A stretch of DNA of 64,000 nt, from contig WBMV01000301.1 in assembly GCA_013396655.1 (NCBI GenBank), positions 1,223,291-1,287,290 on the forward strand, read 5' to 3'. This stretch comes from Campylorhamphus procurvoides (Eukaryota > Chordata > Aves > Passeriformes > Dendrocolaptidae). The position numbers and the translations under genes were made by a program. The notes beneath the pieces are model-generated. The model searched no databases. It was not told where the DNA came from and saw nothing but the letters and a program-made list of their open reading frames with translations. Of the stretch, positions 49,701-61,379 are shown piece after piece (positions within the stretch are counted from its first letter, which is position 1; each line of letters starts with the position of its first letter).

Positions 49701-52602
49701 TTTACTTGCAGGGTAAGAGAGGAGGTGCTTTTAAGATGTTAATGCTCAGTGTGACAACCCTTGGGCAGCCCAGAACAACTACAGGGCAGCCAGAGGGCTC
49801 CTCAGCACAGCTCCTGGTTAAGTGCTCAGCAATAACTGCAGACTTCAGTCAACACATGTATCAAAGACCAACCTTCCTATCTCTCTGCTTAGGGATTTTA
49901 TAGTTTGTGACACAGTAGTATCTGAGCAATTATGGAATTACTTCTGCTTTATATCTATGTTGAATTCAGTCATATCCAGTGGCAGGAATTTCTTATGTGA
50001 GTGATCCCACCATTGGGAAGTGCTGCCCTTTAAGGCCTGAATCTCATACTCTGATTTTTTTTTTTCAGATTAGCATTTTATTCACTCTCTTCCTTCTTAT
50101 TTTGATTATTAACCCCCACAATAAAAATGCTCACCAAAACCAGTGCATTTCAGAACCAAATGGAGATATAAAACACATATATATAATCATGGTATTTGCA
50201 TACTCTGAAACAAATAGTTCAAGGGTGAAATTCTTTGCAAGATTTTGGGGTAAAAACCCCATTGTGATAATGTGCAAATTTGTAAGTGAAATAACCGGTA
50301 CAGTGTTCACTCTCAAATCTCAACACAGCTGAAAAACCCACACACAGTGTTAAAATTACAGGTCTGAATGGTCATGTTAAGTCTATAATACAGTAAAGAA
50401 TATTTGAAGAACTATATTTATATTCAGTGTTCTTTTAAAAGGCTCTTCGAGTTAAAATGTGCATCCTTTGTAACTCCCTACTTGAAACACTGCAAATATT
50501 TCACAGAAGAAGCCATTTCTTTCTACACAGTGAAAATTTCATAAAGATACCCAGGCATAAGTGCTGCTTCTGTTTCAAGTGTCTTCCAGGATTCTTGTCC
50601 AAATATTCATAAGTTTTCAAATATCAGATATATATAATGTAACATGGTTTCTCAAACATATATAAACAATACAGGGAATTCTTATTTATATTACTTTCAA
50701 AATGATTAATTGCTCCATTAATATTGTTTAGAGGGTGGGAAATGCTTTTTCCAAGATATGAAGGGAAATCACATAATTCAGAGAACTGCTAACAATAAAG
50801 AAACCTAGATACTTATAAATATTGTAAACAGAAAGAAACTCAGTAAAAGGTAAAAACATATGACAAAATATATTAATGTTGCCTTAGCTGGGAGTAGAAC
50901 AGCAGTTTACCAATGGAATTAAATTCATTGTCCATATAATCCTGTGTCTGGCAGCAAACAATACGTAGTCACAGGAAGTTAGAAAAAACCTCCAAAATGA
51001 AAAAATGCAACTGATCCCTCTGTAGAGGCAATTCCTTCCTTGCATCAGCTAAATTCTGATTCATTTGGTTATGAATGCCTACATGTGATGTTTGTTAAAG
51101 CTGTCAGCTCATTATCAATGGATGTTCTTATTAATCATCCAAATATCTTCGTTAAAAATCTTCCCAAGCTTTTGGCTGACTTTTTTTTTTCCACATCAAA
51201 CTAAAACACTTCATTTGGTGTAGTATAAGAGATATATCCCGTTGTCATTTTCTAATTTGCTATCTCTAAATTTGGTACTTTTCATTTTTTCTTGGGTGAC
51301 CAAGTATTAAGTAGACTCATCCCCTTCTCATAATCCCTCGTAACCTTCTCTTTTTCACTATTATTTGTATACATGTGATGTCTCTTTATCTCTTTCCTCA
51401 ACAAAGAACTTTCTAATATCTTACAATTCTCCTAAACGTCAGACTCTCCCTACTTATTTTCATTTCACAATAATGTTTAGAATGATAAAATTCAGTCTCA
51501 ATCCAATATGCATTAGTAAAGTTTTAGAAATATATTACACTGATTTTGCACACAAACAAATTTATTTGCTTGTTATTACCAAGCATATCTTCTCCCCACG
51601 CTTTCTACAGGCATGATACTAGTAATTTAAAACATGAAAATAAATATTCATATTTCCATTTTAAATGTTACCACTCTATATTTTAATTTACAAGCATTTT
51701 ATTTTGTTGGTCATATGACTCTTCTTAGTTTTGTGAAGTCTTCTGACTAGTTCTCTTACCCAGATGCCATCAACTGTCTTTTCAAGATCATTAATAAAGA
51801 CATATAAATACATACATTAAGCATATCTTCGAATATTTTTTTAACATTATTATTGGTTTGAAGTTACTATTTATATCTGGAGGGGTTTTTTTTGTTGTTG
51901 TTTTATTTCTTGTCTTTTACACAGGTGCAGTCAGTGACTTTTTTTTACCTAATACCTGGTCAGGTGGACATCATTAAAGACTAAACAAAACAAACTAAGT
52001 TTTCATTTTTCCACAGTTTCTTTGAAAATCTACATTTCACTAAATTATACAAGACAGTAAAGCTAGAAAGGTTTTTTTTACTGTGCTTTTATGGGCTTTA
52101 TTTGAAGACAGCATTTTTTTTGTTAAAGGTAAAATCTTCACCTTGAGGCTGTTCTTAGAATCCCTGATAATGTCAAAAAAGCAAATATTTTTAGAATAAC
52201 GTCAGACACTTAAAATAAGTCTTATGTGTACAAAGCTACTTCAGAAAAAAACAGTGCTTCTTCTTTTCTTTCAAAACAATCTCCTGTGATGTTTAGGATT
52301 TCTATGCATAAGGTATACCAAATCAGATCCATTGTTTTAATTTCTACTATGCTGGCTTGGTTTGGGTTTTTTTGCTAGTGTGTATTCTATGTTGTGAAAG
52401 AAAGGAAGTTCATACACTATGAGAAAAGCGGTAAATTATATCTAATAAGAGAGACACAAAAAATCCATCTTTCTCTCTTTTGTAAACTTAATTTAGGTCT
52501 CATGAAAGGAATATGACCTCTACACTAGAGCAATAAAAGGAACAGTTGAGGTGCATAAATGTTTAATAAAATAAGTCTAAGTGAAAAAAGCATTGAAATA
52601 TA
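43739..52602. other. Unique AT-rich DNA, no gene seen
   Basis: Nearly 9 kb of AT-rich sequence with scattered homopolymers and one short tandem duplication (44355-44407). A T/G run lies at about 51881-51905. Open frames do not exceed about 117 codons and none shows motifs I recognise. No transposon was recognised. Confidence 0.5.
44355..44407 (+). repeat. 22-23-bp imperfect tandem repeat
   Basis: The unit TCCTTTTTGCACTATGGA plus a few bases occurs at 44355 and again at 44377 with small changes. A partial third copy (TCCTTTTT) starts at 44400. Confidence 0.85.
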
Positions 52603-52645
52603 GGGTGGGGGGTGGGGGGCAGGACGGGTGGAGAGAGGGGTGGGG
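52603..52645 (+). other. Strong G-quadruplex candidate
   Basis: Six G-runs of three or more occur in 43 bp: 52603-52605, 52607-52612, 52614-52619, 52626-52628, 52637-52640 and 52642-52645. The first two loops are single T residues, the geometry that favours very stable parallel quadruplexes. The surrounding DNA is AT-rich, so the G-block stands out. It could also be described as a G-rich minisatellite-like tract. Confidence 0.8.
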
Positions 52646-55089
52646 TGGTGGTTACATAGTCCTCTGCATAGTTCTCATTTATGTAATACTGTGGCAGTTG
52701 AGGTCAGCTGAAGTACTCAGAATTCCACATTCAACTAGACAAGAGCAGAAGGAAGAGGCATCCACCAAAGGATCCTCAGTTTTGGGATGTTTCTCTGTTA
52801 ATCCAGTGGAGTTCAAAGTCACTGACCCCTAGGTCACATTATTTTTCACCTGTTTGCATACTTTGTATTATACAAAAGAAATATCCACCTTGCGCTGACT
52901 GGGGAGAGTGTCATATCAAAACCCTGTTTAAAGCTGTATATTTATTTCACAAACATTGCACAATGCTCATAATTATTTTAGAAACTAAATATTTAGTTTA
53001 CAATAAACTAAATTGATAGTTTAATTTTTACATTTTTCAGCATGAAAATGCATGAGCACAATTTGTTCCTAGTACATTTTAGAATGTTTTACTTCTACTG
53101 GGCATAAATTTCACTGATTGAACTGTCCTACAGTTTTTTGATAATGAGAGTTCTGTGGGGAAAATTTATTTAAACAACATTCACATTTAAGCCTTCACTT
53201 ATTCTATGTATGTTCTTAGAAGAAAAATTTCTCTTTCACCTTTATGAAAGCCTTTCTTTTATTGTTTACAAAAAGTTCTATTTCTTCACTAAATTAAATA
53301 TATGGTTTTGATGAAATACAGATTGTCACAAACATTATCATTTTCTGCTTGAAGCGTAAGGCATATTTCTTTGATAATACCTTCTCTTGCATAAAAATAC
53401 AGCAGTGTATATGTGCAGCTGACTCTCCACCTCAGAGAAAACCACCAAAGGGAAGCATTACACTGCTTCTTAGAGGCTGAGAGAAAAGAAATTGCATATG
53501 ACATATGAGTTATGATGCTGAACACAGAACTGCAAAACAGCAATAAGAACCTATGCAGAACTGAATAGGGAGATAAACTTATTTCACTTATTTATTTAGC
53601 TCAAAGATACCATGATTTCAAAAGATGTGAGAAAGAAAGCATTATGTGAACAGTTTCATGTACCAGGTTTTTTGAGGCCATGTTTGTTAATGTTTGTATA
53701 TTTAATTTTGAAAGAGCTGAAGTTTTATCATAGTATAACTCTAATATGCTTTTCTTTTTTCTTTTTTTTCTTTTTGTGAGAAGACACCTTCTTAATACAT
53801 ATGTCAACACCTAAAAGCTTCAAAGTCACAGGCATTATGAATCCATCTGTTAGAGATATACTTTACCAAATTTGTGCTTAAATGAGAATAATTCCTGAAA
53901 ATGCTATTCAGTGGCTTAAGTCCTTGAATCTAAAAAACTGTGTTTAGTGGGGGATCAGCAAGACAGTCAAAAGTATGTCAAAGCACTTACTGAAAGACAG
54001 AGTAGCGTCATGAATTTTCAAAGTATGTGGTGGCTTCTGGTATATGGTGACTCTAGGGGATTCCTGAAACTCAGGATATCTATGAGTGCCTCCAAACCTG
54101 AATGGCATATGCAGAAGGAAGTATGCAGACATATCACCTGATATCTGGAGAATTCCTACATACCTGGTTAGGAACTGAGGAACGTGTAAGTGGTGGAAAA
54201 GTAAGCAATGTAGTCAGATGTCTAGCCTAGCCTAGCCATTGATAACACCTGATGGATTTACTCCATTTCTGGAGAAAACCCTACACTAAAAGCTATTTTT
54301 CATAAGACTGGGAACAACTAAACAAGAATAGCAAAACAGATTATGAAATCTTTTATAACCACTGCCTAAATTGCAGCACTTCTTTAATTTTACAATACAC
54401 ATAAATGGTTCTTCTAATCCATGTTAGACTTACAATGCATAATATATAGCAAATAAAACAAAACTGCTTGTTTGTGATGACTCATTACAAGTTCTGTTTC
54501 CTTGCAGTGCCACTTGTGAAGACACCATGCAGTATTGGAAATAAACAAAACTCAATTTTACCATCAAAAATGCAGTCAAATGAAAACATGCAACAAGTGA
54601 GACAGCATGAGTGATGCAGATCAGAGAAGCCCAGGTTTTATTTGTTCTTAAATCAGCTCTCACAAAAATGATAGACTCTCTTGCTTGGAAGTTAGAAGAC
54701 TGAGAGAGATCTTTCTGCTTACTTCTGTAATAGGAAGTGACATTGCATGATATAAATCTTAAAACTCATTTTCACATGAAGTCACACACAATGAACAGCT
54801 TTAATAATTTCACTCATACTACATAGTTATTGCCAGATTTCCTGATTTTAAATTTGTGAATGGAGCATCTTCATACAATTTTTCCAAAAAAGTCATTCTA
54901 GGAGCATGTCCACACTGAATATACAGCAAGAGAATAACTCACATTTGATATAAAGTTAATTTATGAGATACATTTTTATCTTAAAAAAATTTCCTTTTTC
55001 TGAACTTCTAGGCAAAAATAATTATGACATAAAGAAACATTTCCATGGGACATAAATTAAGACTGCCCTTTAGATATGAATTGCTACTC
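52646..55089. other. Unique AT-rich DNA, no gene seen
   Basis: AT-rich sequence. A short (TAGCC)3 lies at about 54221-54236. No gene or transposon was recognised. Confidence 0.55.
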
Positions 55090-55390
55090 TAGATGTAGGC
55101 ATGAAAATGCCAGGGCCCCAGGGGCAGTCCTGAGGGTCATCTCCTGCCCCAGAAACACTGCAGCAGCACCACTCTTCAGGTCACCATGGCCCTGCCTAGT
55201 CCCAGCTCAGCCTCAGCATGTTCCCATGGAGGTTCCTGGTGTCCAGGGCTGCCCAAGGGCCTCATGGCTGCCTGCTCCTGGCTGGTGGGTGGCTCACACC
55301 CTGGCTGCCAGGCCCTGTCCCAGTGGACTGCCACAGGCAGCCAGCAATGACCCACAAAACCACCAGCCCTCACAGCATCCTAACTGAGTA
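55090..55390. other. GC-rich, CpG-poor block
   Basis: Roughly 300 bp of clearly higher GC content sits in AT-rich surroundings, with many CAGG, CCTGG and TGCC words but almost no CpG. Such CpG depletion fits an old GC-rich insertion or methylated repeat rather than an active promoter. Both strands show open frames of 65-103 codons, explained by low stop frequency. I cannot assign it to a known family. It ends about 65 bp before a CR1 fragment. Confidence 0.6.
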
Positions 55391-55454
55391 TGTATTAAAT
55401 GATCTTTACAATAAAACCATCATGGCCCATAGTTAGTGCAGTTCAGTATTTATT

Positions 55455-55612
55455 ATCATAGAAAATCATACAATGGCTTGTGTTGGAAGAAGCTTCAAAG
55501 ATCATCTAGTTCCAACCTCTCTGTTTTGGACAGGGACACCTTCCACTAGACTAGGTTGCTTAAAGCCCTGGTCAACATGGCCTTGGATACTTCCAGGGGT
55601 GGGGAGTGGACA
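55455..55612 (-). mobile_element. CR1 LINE 3'-end fragment
   Basis: The left edge reads TCATAGAAAATCATACAATGG, followed by GTTGGAAGAAGCTTCAAAG and ATCATCTAGTTCCAACC, the familiar avian CR1 tail in reverse complement. GACAGGGACACCTTCCACTA and CTTCCAGGGGTGGGG continue it. About 160 bp remain, which is 3' UTR and perhaps the last codons of ORF2 only. It is a different CR1 subfamily from the copy at 28590, judged by the internal sequence. The 5' truncation lies near 55612. Confidence 0.9.
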
Positions 55613-56450
55613 GGGATATTAGTTAGGCTGGAGTGCTTTTCAAAAGGTTAGCTGATATTTTTGCCTTAAAACCTTCACAATACAACTAAGGGCCACTCAG
55701 GTTCCATGAGGAGCTGCACACTGTGTGCTGAAGGGAAGGACCAGGCAAATGGGACTGGCCAAGGGAAGGGAAAACAGATCCTCACTCTAGCTGGGAGGCA
55801 GAGTCGTGGGTACCCTCAGGCTGTGCCAGAAGTTTGTGGGATTCTTCCAGACACACCTCAGCATTGCTACAGAGAAGCAGAGAAGCTATTTGCTCTCAGG
55901 GCAAGGGGAAAGACGCAAATATAATGCAAATTAAACAGCTTCCACTGCAGATTGTAATTTAGGCATTTAGGCGTATCTGCATGCAGTACAAACTGTACCA
56001 GAGACTTTTACAACTAAACCAGCACTGCTTTACTTGTGTATCTCAATTTCCAGATGCTAAAATTAAGACTAGTTTTTTTGGGGGTTTTTTCGCATTAACC
56101 CGTCTGCCTTGCCTGAAGAGTGGGGGTTCTATGAGCCAAAAGTCTTTCTCCCACTGTTTCTTAGGAAACCTGTTTTCAAGCTGAGCAGCTACATGGTAAT
56201 GCACTATAGAATACAGATATAATTAATAAATATTTGCTATTCGTAACTGGGACTGTAACCAGGCCTAACTGGAGTGCTACAGCAGAAGGGATGGTGACTC
56301 AAAGAGAGATTTGAAGTAGATACTAATGACTCCTTACACACCATACCTGAAGTAAGACTGATAATGATAATACATCGAGTTGCTGAACTTAATCTCAGCA
56401 ATAAGTCTGAATTCTGGTCAGGACAATGCCACGAACTCTAGCACTTGCTG
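55613..56450. other. Unique DNA, no gene seen
   Basis: Mixed-composition sequence, slightly GC-richer at 55690-55920, with a T-run/G5/T-run at about 56072-56090. No gene was recognised. Confidence 0.5.
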
Positions 56451-56501
56451 AGCTGATTTAATTAAAGCTTGCATTTCTTCCAGGCTTTAATTCAATCAGC
56501 T
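56451..56501 (+). repeat. 18-bp-arm inverted repeat (hairpin)
   Basis: The left arm AGCTGATTTAATTAAAGC (56451-56468) pairs with the right arm GCTTTAATTCAATCAGCT (56484-56501) at 17 of 18 positions. A 15-nt loop (56469-56483) separates them. The single mismatch is T56459 against C56493. It could extrude as a cruciform or fold as an RNA hairpin if transcribed. The left arm contains a TTTAATTAAA palindrome with a TAATTA homeodomain-type core. The stem is shorter than a usual microRNA precursor, so no RNA gene is called. Confidence 0.8.
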
Positions 56502-58075
56502 ACATGCCAAAGTTCATGGAGGCAATCCTCCATTAGGGCTTCAAAACGTCTTAGATTAAGTTACCAATTGGACCTAAAGTCTACTCAAGAAGCTCACTGA
56601 CTGGTGTCTTGGAACAGACTCTAAAAAATTTAAAGAATGGGAGAAATGAGAAATGAAAAGGATCATTGACTTTAATAAATTGGAATCTGTCCTGCATACT
56701 TTAGGCTTCTCCTACCCATTTGCCTTGTTACTCTGAAACAATTATTTGCCTTGTTAATTTCAAATTATTTTGTTGCTCTTAAAGTGGAGCACACTTGCAT
56801 TTTCATTGGAATGTCTCAGCTGTCCTTGTATTTCACCTCCTGTTTCACTAGTTGGGAGGGAGGGTGGAAAAAAAAGACATGCTGTTTGTCATGACTTGAA
56901 TGAAGTTAAAAGAAAATAGATTGTCCTTATTTTCATGGTAAATATTTTACTTGCCTTGAAATCTGAAATTTTCTCATACAACAGAGCTAAAAAAAATAAA
57001 TTTAAACATCTATCTGGTATTGTTATTCTGAAGAAGGGTTTGGATGCACATAAAAAAAAATGGTAACATGGATGAAAATAACTACCAAAAAAAAGCCTAA
57101 AATTAAATGAAGATGTATTTTGGATCTTCTAGCTTCAACATCTTTAAAGGAATTGTCTGCTTGCTTGCATGCTTAGCCTTGCAGTTTATGTAATTCCCTG
57201 CATTTTATTTAAAGTAAGAATAAAAAATATCTGTGAAATAGTAGCCATTTTTAACAAAGGTCTAATGTTTCTGTAGTCTAAATAAGTACTTTTCTAGGTT
57301 GTTAAACTACTGTACAACGCAAATCCCCTAACTACTAATGCATTGTAATTACAATGACAGTACAAAAAAAAAAGAAAAAAAAAGCTTTTCTTTTCTTGCA
57401 GTGGGCAATCACTTAAAAAGACTCAGTGATGAAAGATCCTGTCTAAAATGGTACACTTCCTACAAAATACTGTATATAAACAGATCATTATATTTGGAAG
57501 TCTTTGCAGCACTGTAATTCTGTTTTTAAAGTGGATAAATCAGTTTTGTCCATCATATTTTAACTTTAATTCATTTAGTCTAAGAAAAGCCTTTTTCACT
57601 TGGCAGACACTCATATTTCATCTTAATTTGGCTATTTTGTAAAGCTTGTGTTGATTTCAGTTCTAATATTTTGCTATCTTTTAATGGAGACAGATTGTAT
57701 TTCATATTTACTTCACTGTTACACAGGACTTTAAGTGGCACTGTAATAAGAAGTACTTGTATTATACTTGACCAAATAGTATAAAATGTTTATGATAAAC
57801 ACATATGAAACAATATTCATTATTCAGTAAAGTATTGGCCTGTATTTTTCAAGATGGATAATAGCCTTAAATTGTTTACAACCTGTTCTGAATGTACTAG
57901 CATTCTTTGTCTGAAGTTTTAATCCTGGCTTAAGCCTACTAAGAATGTAAAACTCAGAAAACAGAAATGCACACATGCAATGTGAAATTTTAATTTTATT
58001 TTATAATAATACAAAAAAAACCCAAAACCCAGCACCTTGAGCACCATGCTCTGCCTTGGAAGCCGGCTCCAAAAA
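56502..58075. other. Unique AT-rich DNA, no gene seen
   Basis: AT-rich sequence with A-runs near 57050-57060 and 57364-57383 and an A/C tract at 58012-58030. No gene was recognised. Confidence 0.55.
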
Positions 58076-58140
58076 TTTACATATTTTTCATATGTAAAAA
58101 TATGTAAATATGAAAAAAATATGAAAAATATGAAAATATT
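58076..58140 (+). repeat. AT-rich hairpin and ATATGAAAA tandem repeat
   Basis: A perfect 13-bp inverted repeat (TTTACATATTTTT at 58076-58088, its complement at 58096-58108) flanks a 7-nt spacer. It is followed directly by about three degenerate copies of an ATATGAAAA-like unit to about 58138. It is consistent with AT-microsatellite slippage that produced a hairpin. Confidence 0.85.
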
Positions 58141-61100
58141 CATTGGACCAGATGAATACCAGAGATCACTTCTCATCTCAGTTATTCTGTGCATAGATGA
58201 TTTGGCATTAATGTGTCTCAAATATCCATCAGAATAGATCAAATAAAATAAATAAATAATAAGCAATAAAAGGCAAGTAGTGGTACAAGTTATGTACTGG
58301 TGGCTACTATGTCATACTATCAGTATGGTTGAGTAAACCACGTCTTCTCCTGATGCAGGTTAATCGTACACACACTGTTAAGAAGTTGCACAGATTGAAT
58401 TGAAGGAAACATAAGGTTAATTACATGTTGAAGTGATGGCATAGATCATGTTAAAATTAGAAATTCCTTAGTATTATTATTTCTAGTTTTGCTTTAGCAT
58501 CTAAAGAACAACTACAACACAGTAAGCAAATTTAAAAGTTGAATGTACATATTATCTGCCCCTCCTGTAAATCTTTACAATCCACTAGCAGTACCTGAGC
58601 AATGATTTTCTTAAAAATATACAGATTGAAAACCCTTCAGTTCAAGTGAGAGATAAATATTACAAAATCAATTCCTACACAAAAAAAGTATACATAAAAA
58701 CTATAATTAGTAAAGGAATGGAAGAAATTGGCAAAGGATAAGATCCAAAGCATAACAGATGTGAATTTTTGGAGCCTAAGCACAACATTGCACTTCAAAA
58801 CTGCTCATTCTGTGCCTGCCCCAGCCCTGGTGGTGCTTATTTGTGACAATGAAATGAGAATTTTTATTCAGACACCTCATTTTCCACATGAGTAGACAAA
58901 ATCAAAATGAAAAGGTCTTGGAATAGACTCTATCCTCCACTTTACTTTTTTTTTTTTTTCAAAAAACAAAGGAGTTGACAGAAGGACATGGTCCCTGCAG
59001 CTTACAGAGTATCCTCTTTCAAGGCTGGCATCCTGAATTGTCAACCCTGCTCCTAGGACTGTTTATGCACTATAACCTAGAAAATCATGGGAAAGAAAAG
59101 AAGAAATTCTGCCACCAATATTGTCTGTTTTGATTGCACAGGAGAATAACTTGAACAGTACACGACAACTGAGGAAGTTGTTGCCACTACAAGCATGAAG
59201 CAGGAGAGCAGAGCGTCTGCCAAGGTTGAAATACCTCTCTTCTTAATACAGATCTGGCCCAGGTTCAAGTAAAATGTAACATAGAAAGCAGAAAAAATCA
59301 ACAGACTACATGAACAAAAGAGAAGTGTGCATTTTTAGTACAACATAAAAGAAAATAATCAAGTGCCTGCACTGGCCAAAGATTTGGATAAGCAGAAAAA
59401 TAAATCACTCCTTCAGACAGTAACAAAAGGAAGGGATTGGCTGAAGCCAAAAGAGAAGACTATGCTGCTAGAACAACCAAACCTTAGGAACTAAAGGCAT
59501 AGCTAAAAATAATGAAAATAAATTTGAAAACAAAAAATGTGGGTTTAACATTCTTCTTAAATATTTCCTTCATGTTATTTTTATTGCAAGAGCTTCTATC
59601 TCATGAAAAAAGGCAGATGGATGCTTAAGTACAACATTTGTTTGAAGCATCTGTGTATCATCAGATGAGAATAATATCTAAATAAGTCAACAGATAATAA
59701 CTGATATACATATTTTCATTAGATGCAGTAAATTTTTGGCAATTTAGTAGCTGACACTGCCTTTGGTCCAAGATGACAGGGTGGGACAAAGGTGCAAAGA
59801 AGCATGTGAGATACTGAGCAGGATGCTGCACAAGCTGTTTCTCAAGTCTTATGTTTCCATCACGTAGTGCTGCTGTCGTTCATTCCTTTTGCCTTATGTA
59901 TTCTCCCTTGCTAGTGCACTGTAGCTATTCACCTCTTGTCACCGAGCACTGGTAGTGGCCAGCACTCAGACACCCACAGTGGTCAACTGGTAACAATTTC
60001 TTCAACTGTTCCAAGACAGCTATGCCTCTTTATTTTTGCTATACCATAGTTCAACATGCAACAGCTACATGGACGCTAGTGTATTATCAACTGCAGTGGC
60101 TGTGCAGAACAATACTGCAGAGCCCTTCCAATTCATATTTCACCAGCCAATATATGCACTTGGTGCTATATTTGTGGACCTCAGCTGAACGTGCAGGAAT
60201 CTTGATGCAGACTCCACAGCAGTAGGACATGTCCTCTCTCTGCCATGCATGTCCATACAGCCTGATACCCATACAGAGGGTGTTAGTCGTGCTGTTCCAT
60301 AGGTCTCTTATTAAGGATGCCCCATGATCTGTGTGCCTGCCAAAGACAACATAGGCTTCAAGTGCAGAAATTCATCATATCAGTGTAGGCATGGTCAATC
60401 ACAATGTTTCTGAAATGGGTGAATTTACAAACAGTAAACAGTTCATCTCCAGTTGTGATTATCCCAAGCACTAGCATAGGTTTTTTTCCAGGTACTGACA
60501 AGCTAATTGACACATGCTCTTAATTTCCTTCTTATTCATGGCTTATTCAATTCAAGCTGCAGAAATAACATACGTTCACCTGTAGCTGGAAGTCCTCCAT
60601 AGGATTTGTCACCAATGCAGACTGTTGAGGGAAAAAAATCACAGATGTTGTTGGCAACATCTCTGAGTCTAGAAAGCTTGAGCATCTTCCCAGCAGGCAG
60701 GAAAGATTCCAAAACTCGCTGGAGCTGTGGTTACACTGTCCTGTCCGATACATTTGAGTAGAACAACCTGAATAAGAGTAGTCCAGAATTGTTTCCCAGC
60801 TTCTTTCTATTTATGGTAAGGAAATGTTTGGCTAGGGCTCAGTCAATCCTTACTGCAGTCTGAATGACTAAGCACCATTAAGAAGTTCTTGGGAAAGCTA
60901 AGCATCTTTCTTAGTCTTCAAAGCCTGGATTGACTGACTTTAAAAAACTTTAGTGCAGTTGGAGGCCAAGCAGAGATCTTGAGGTCACTTCTGATGGTCT
61001 ATTTCTCATCTATGCAGAGTATTGCAGTAATTATTATGGTGTGCAAATCACCTGGAGTACACTGTCTTCTTCTCTGGATACAACTGGTAACATTTTTGAG

Positions 61101-61286
61101 CCATAGGTAGAAACTAATGACAAACACCATGTGTGAATTTGTCACTTAGTTATCTACCCACTGCTCTGAATTATTCCACCAAATCTTAGCATACATTATA
61201 ACTGGGTGGGCTTCTGTGGCTCTTGTGGGACTTGTGGGAAAGATTCTCTTTCTTCTTCAGGATAACACTGGTGGTATACTACCTCA
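58141..61286. other. Unique DNA, no gene seen
   Basis: AT-rich up to about 59750, then more balanced composition to about 61250. The balanced part has scattered short minus-strand frames (for example 60087-60272) that I could not connect to any transposase or host protein. It may be an old unrecognised insertion, but nothing in it supports a call. Confidence 0.45.
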
Positions 61287-61379
61287 CAAAAACAACAAAA
61301 AAGAAAAAACAAAGCAAACCCCAAAACCAAACAAAAAAATCCCACCACCCAAAAAACAAGTTAAAAAACTCCAAAAAGG
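61287..61379 (+). repeat. A/C-rich low-complexity tract
   Basis: Plus-strand A/C-rich sequence of about 90 bp made of A-runs interrupted by single C, CC, CCC and a few G. It is similar in character to the tracts at 33954 and 40496. Confidence 0.85.

Noticed and set aside
60087..60272. Possible DNA-transposon transposase remnant on the minus strand
   Set aside because: I tried to match short peptides in all nearby minus frames to Harbinger-type or other transposases and found no convincing motif. No terminal inverted repeats were seen.
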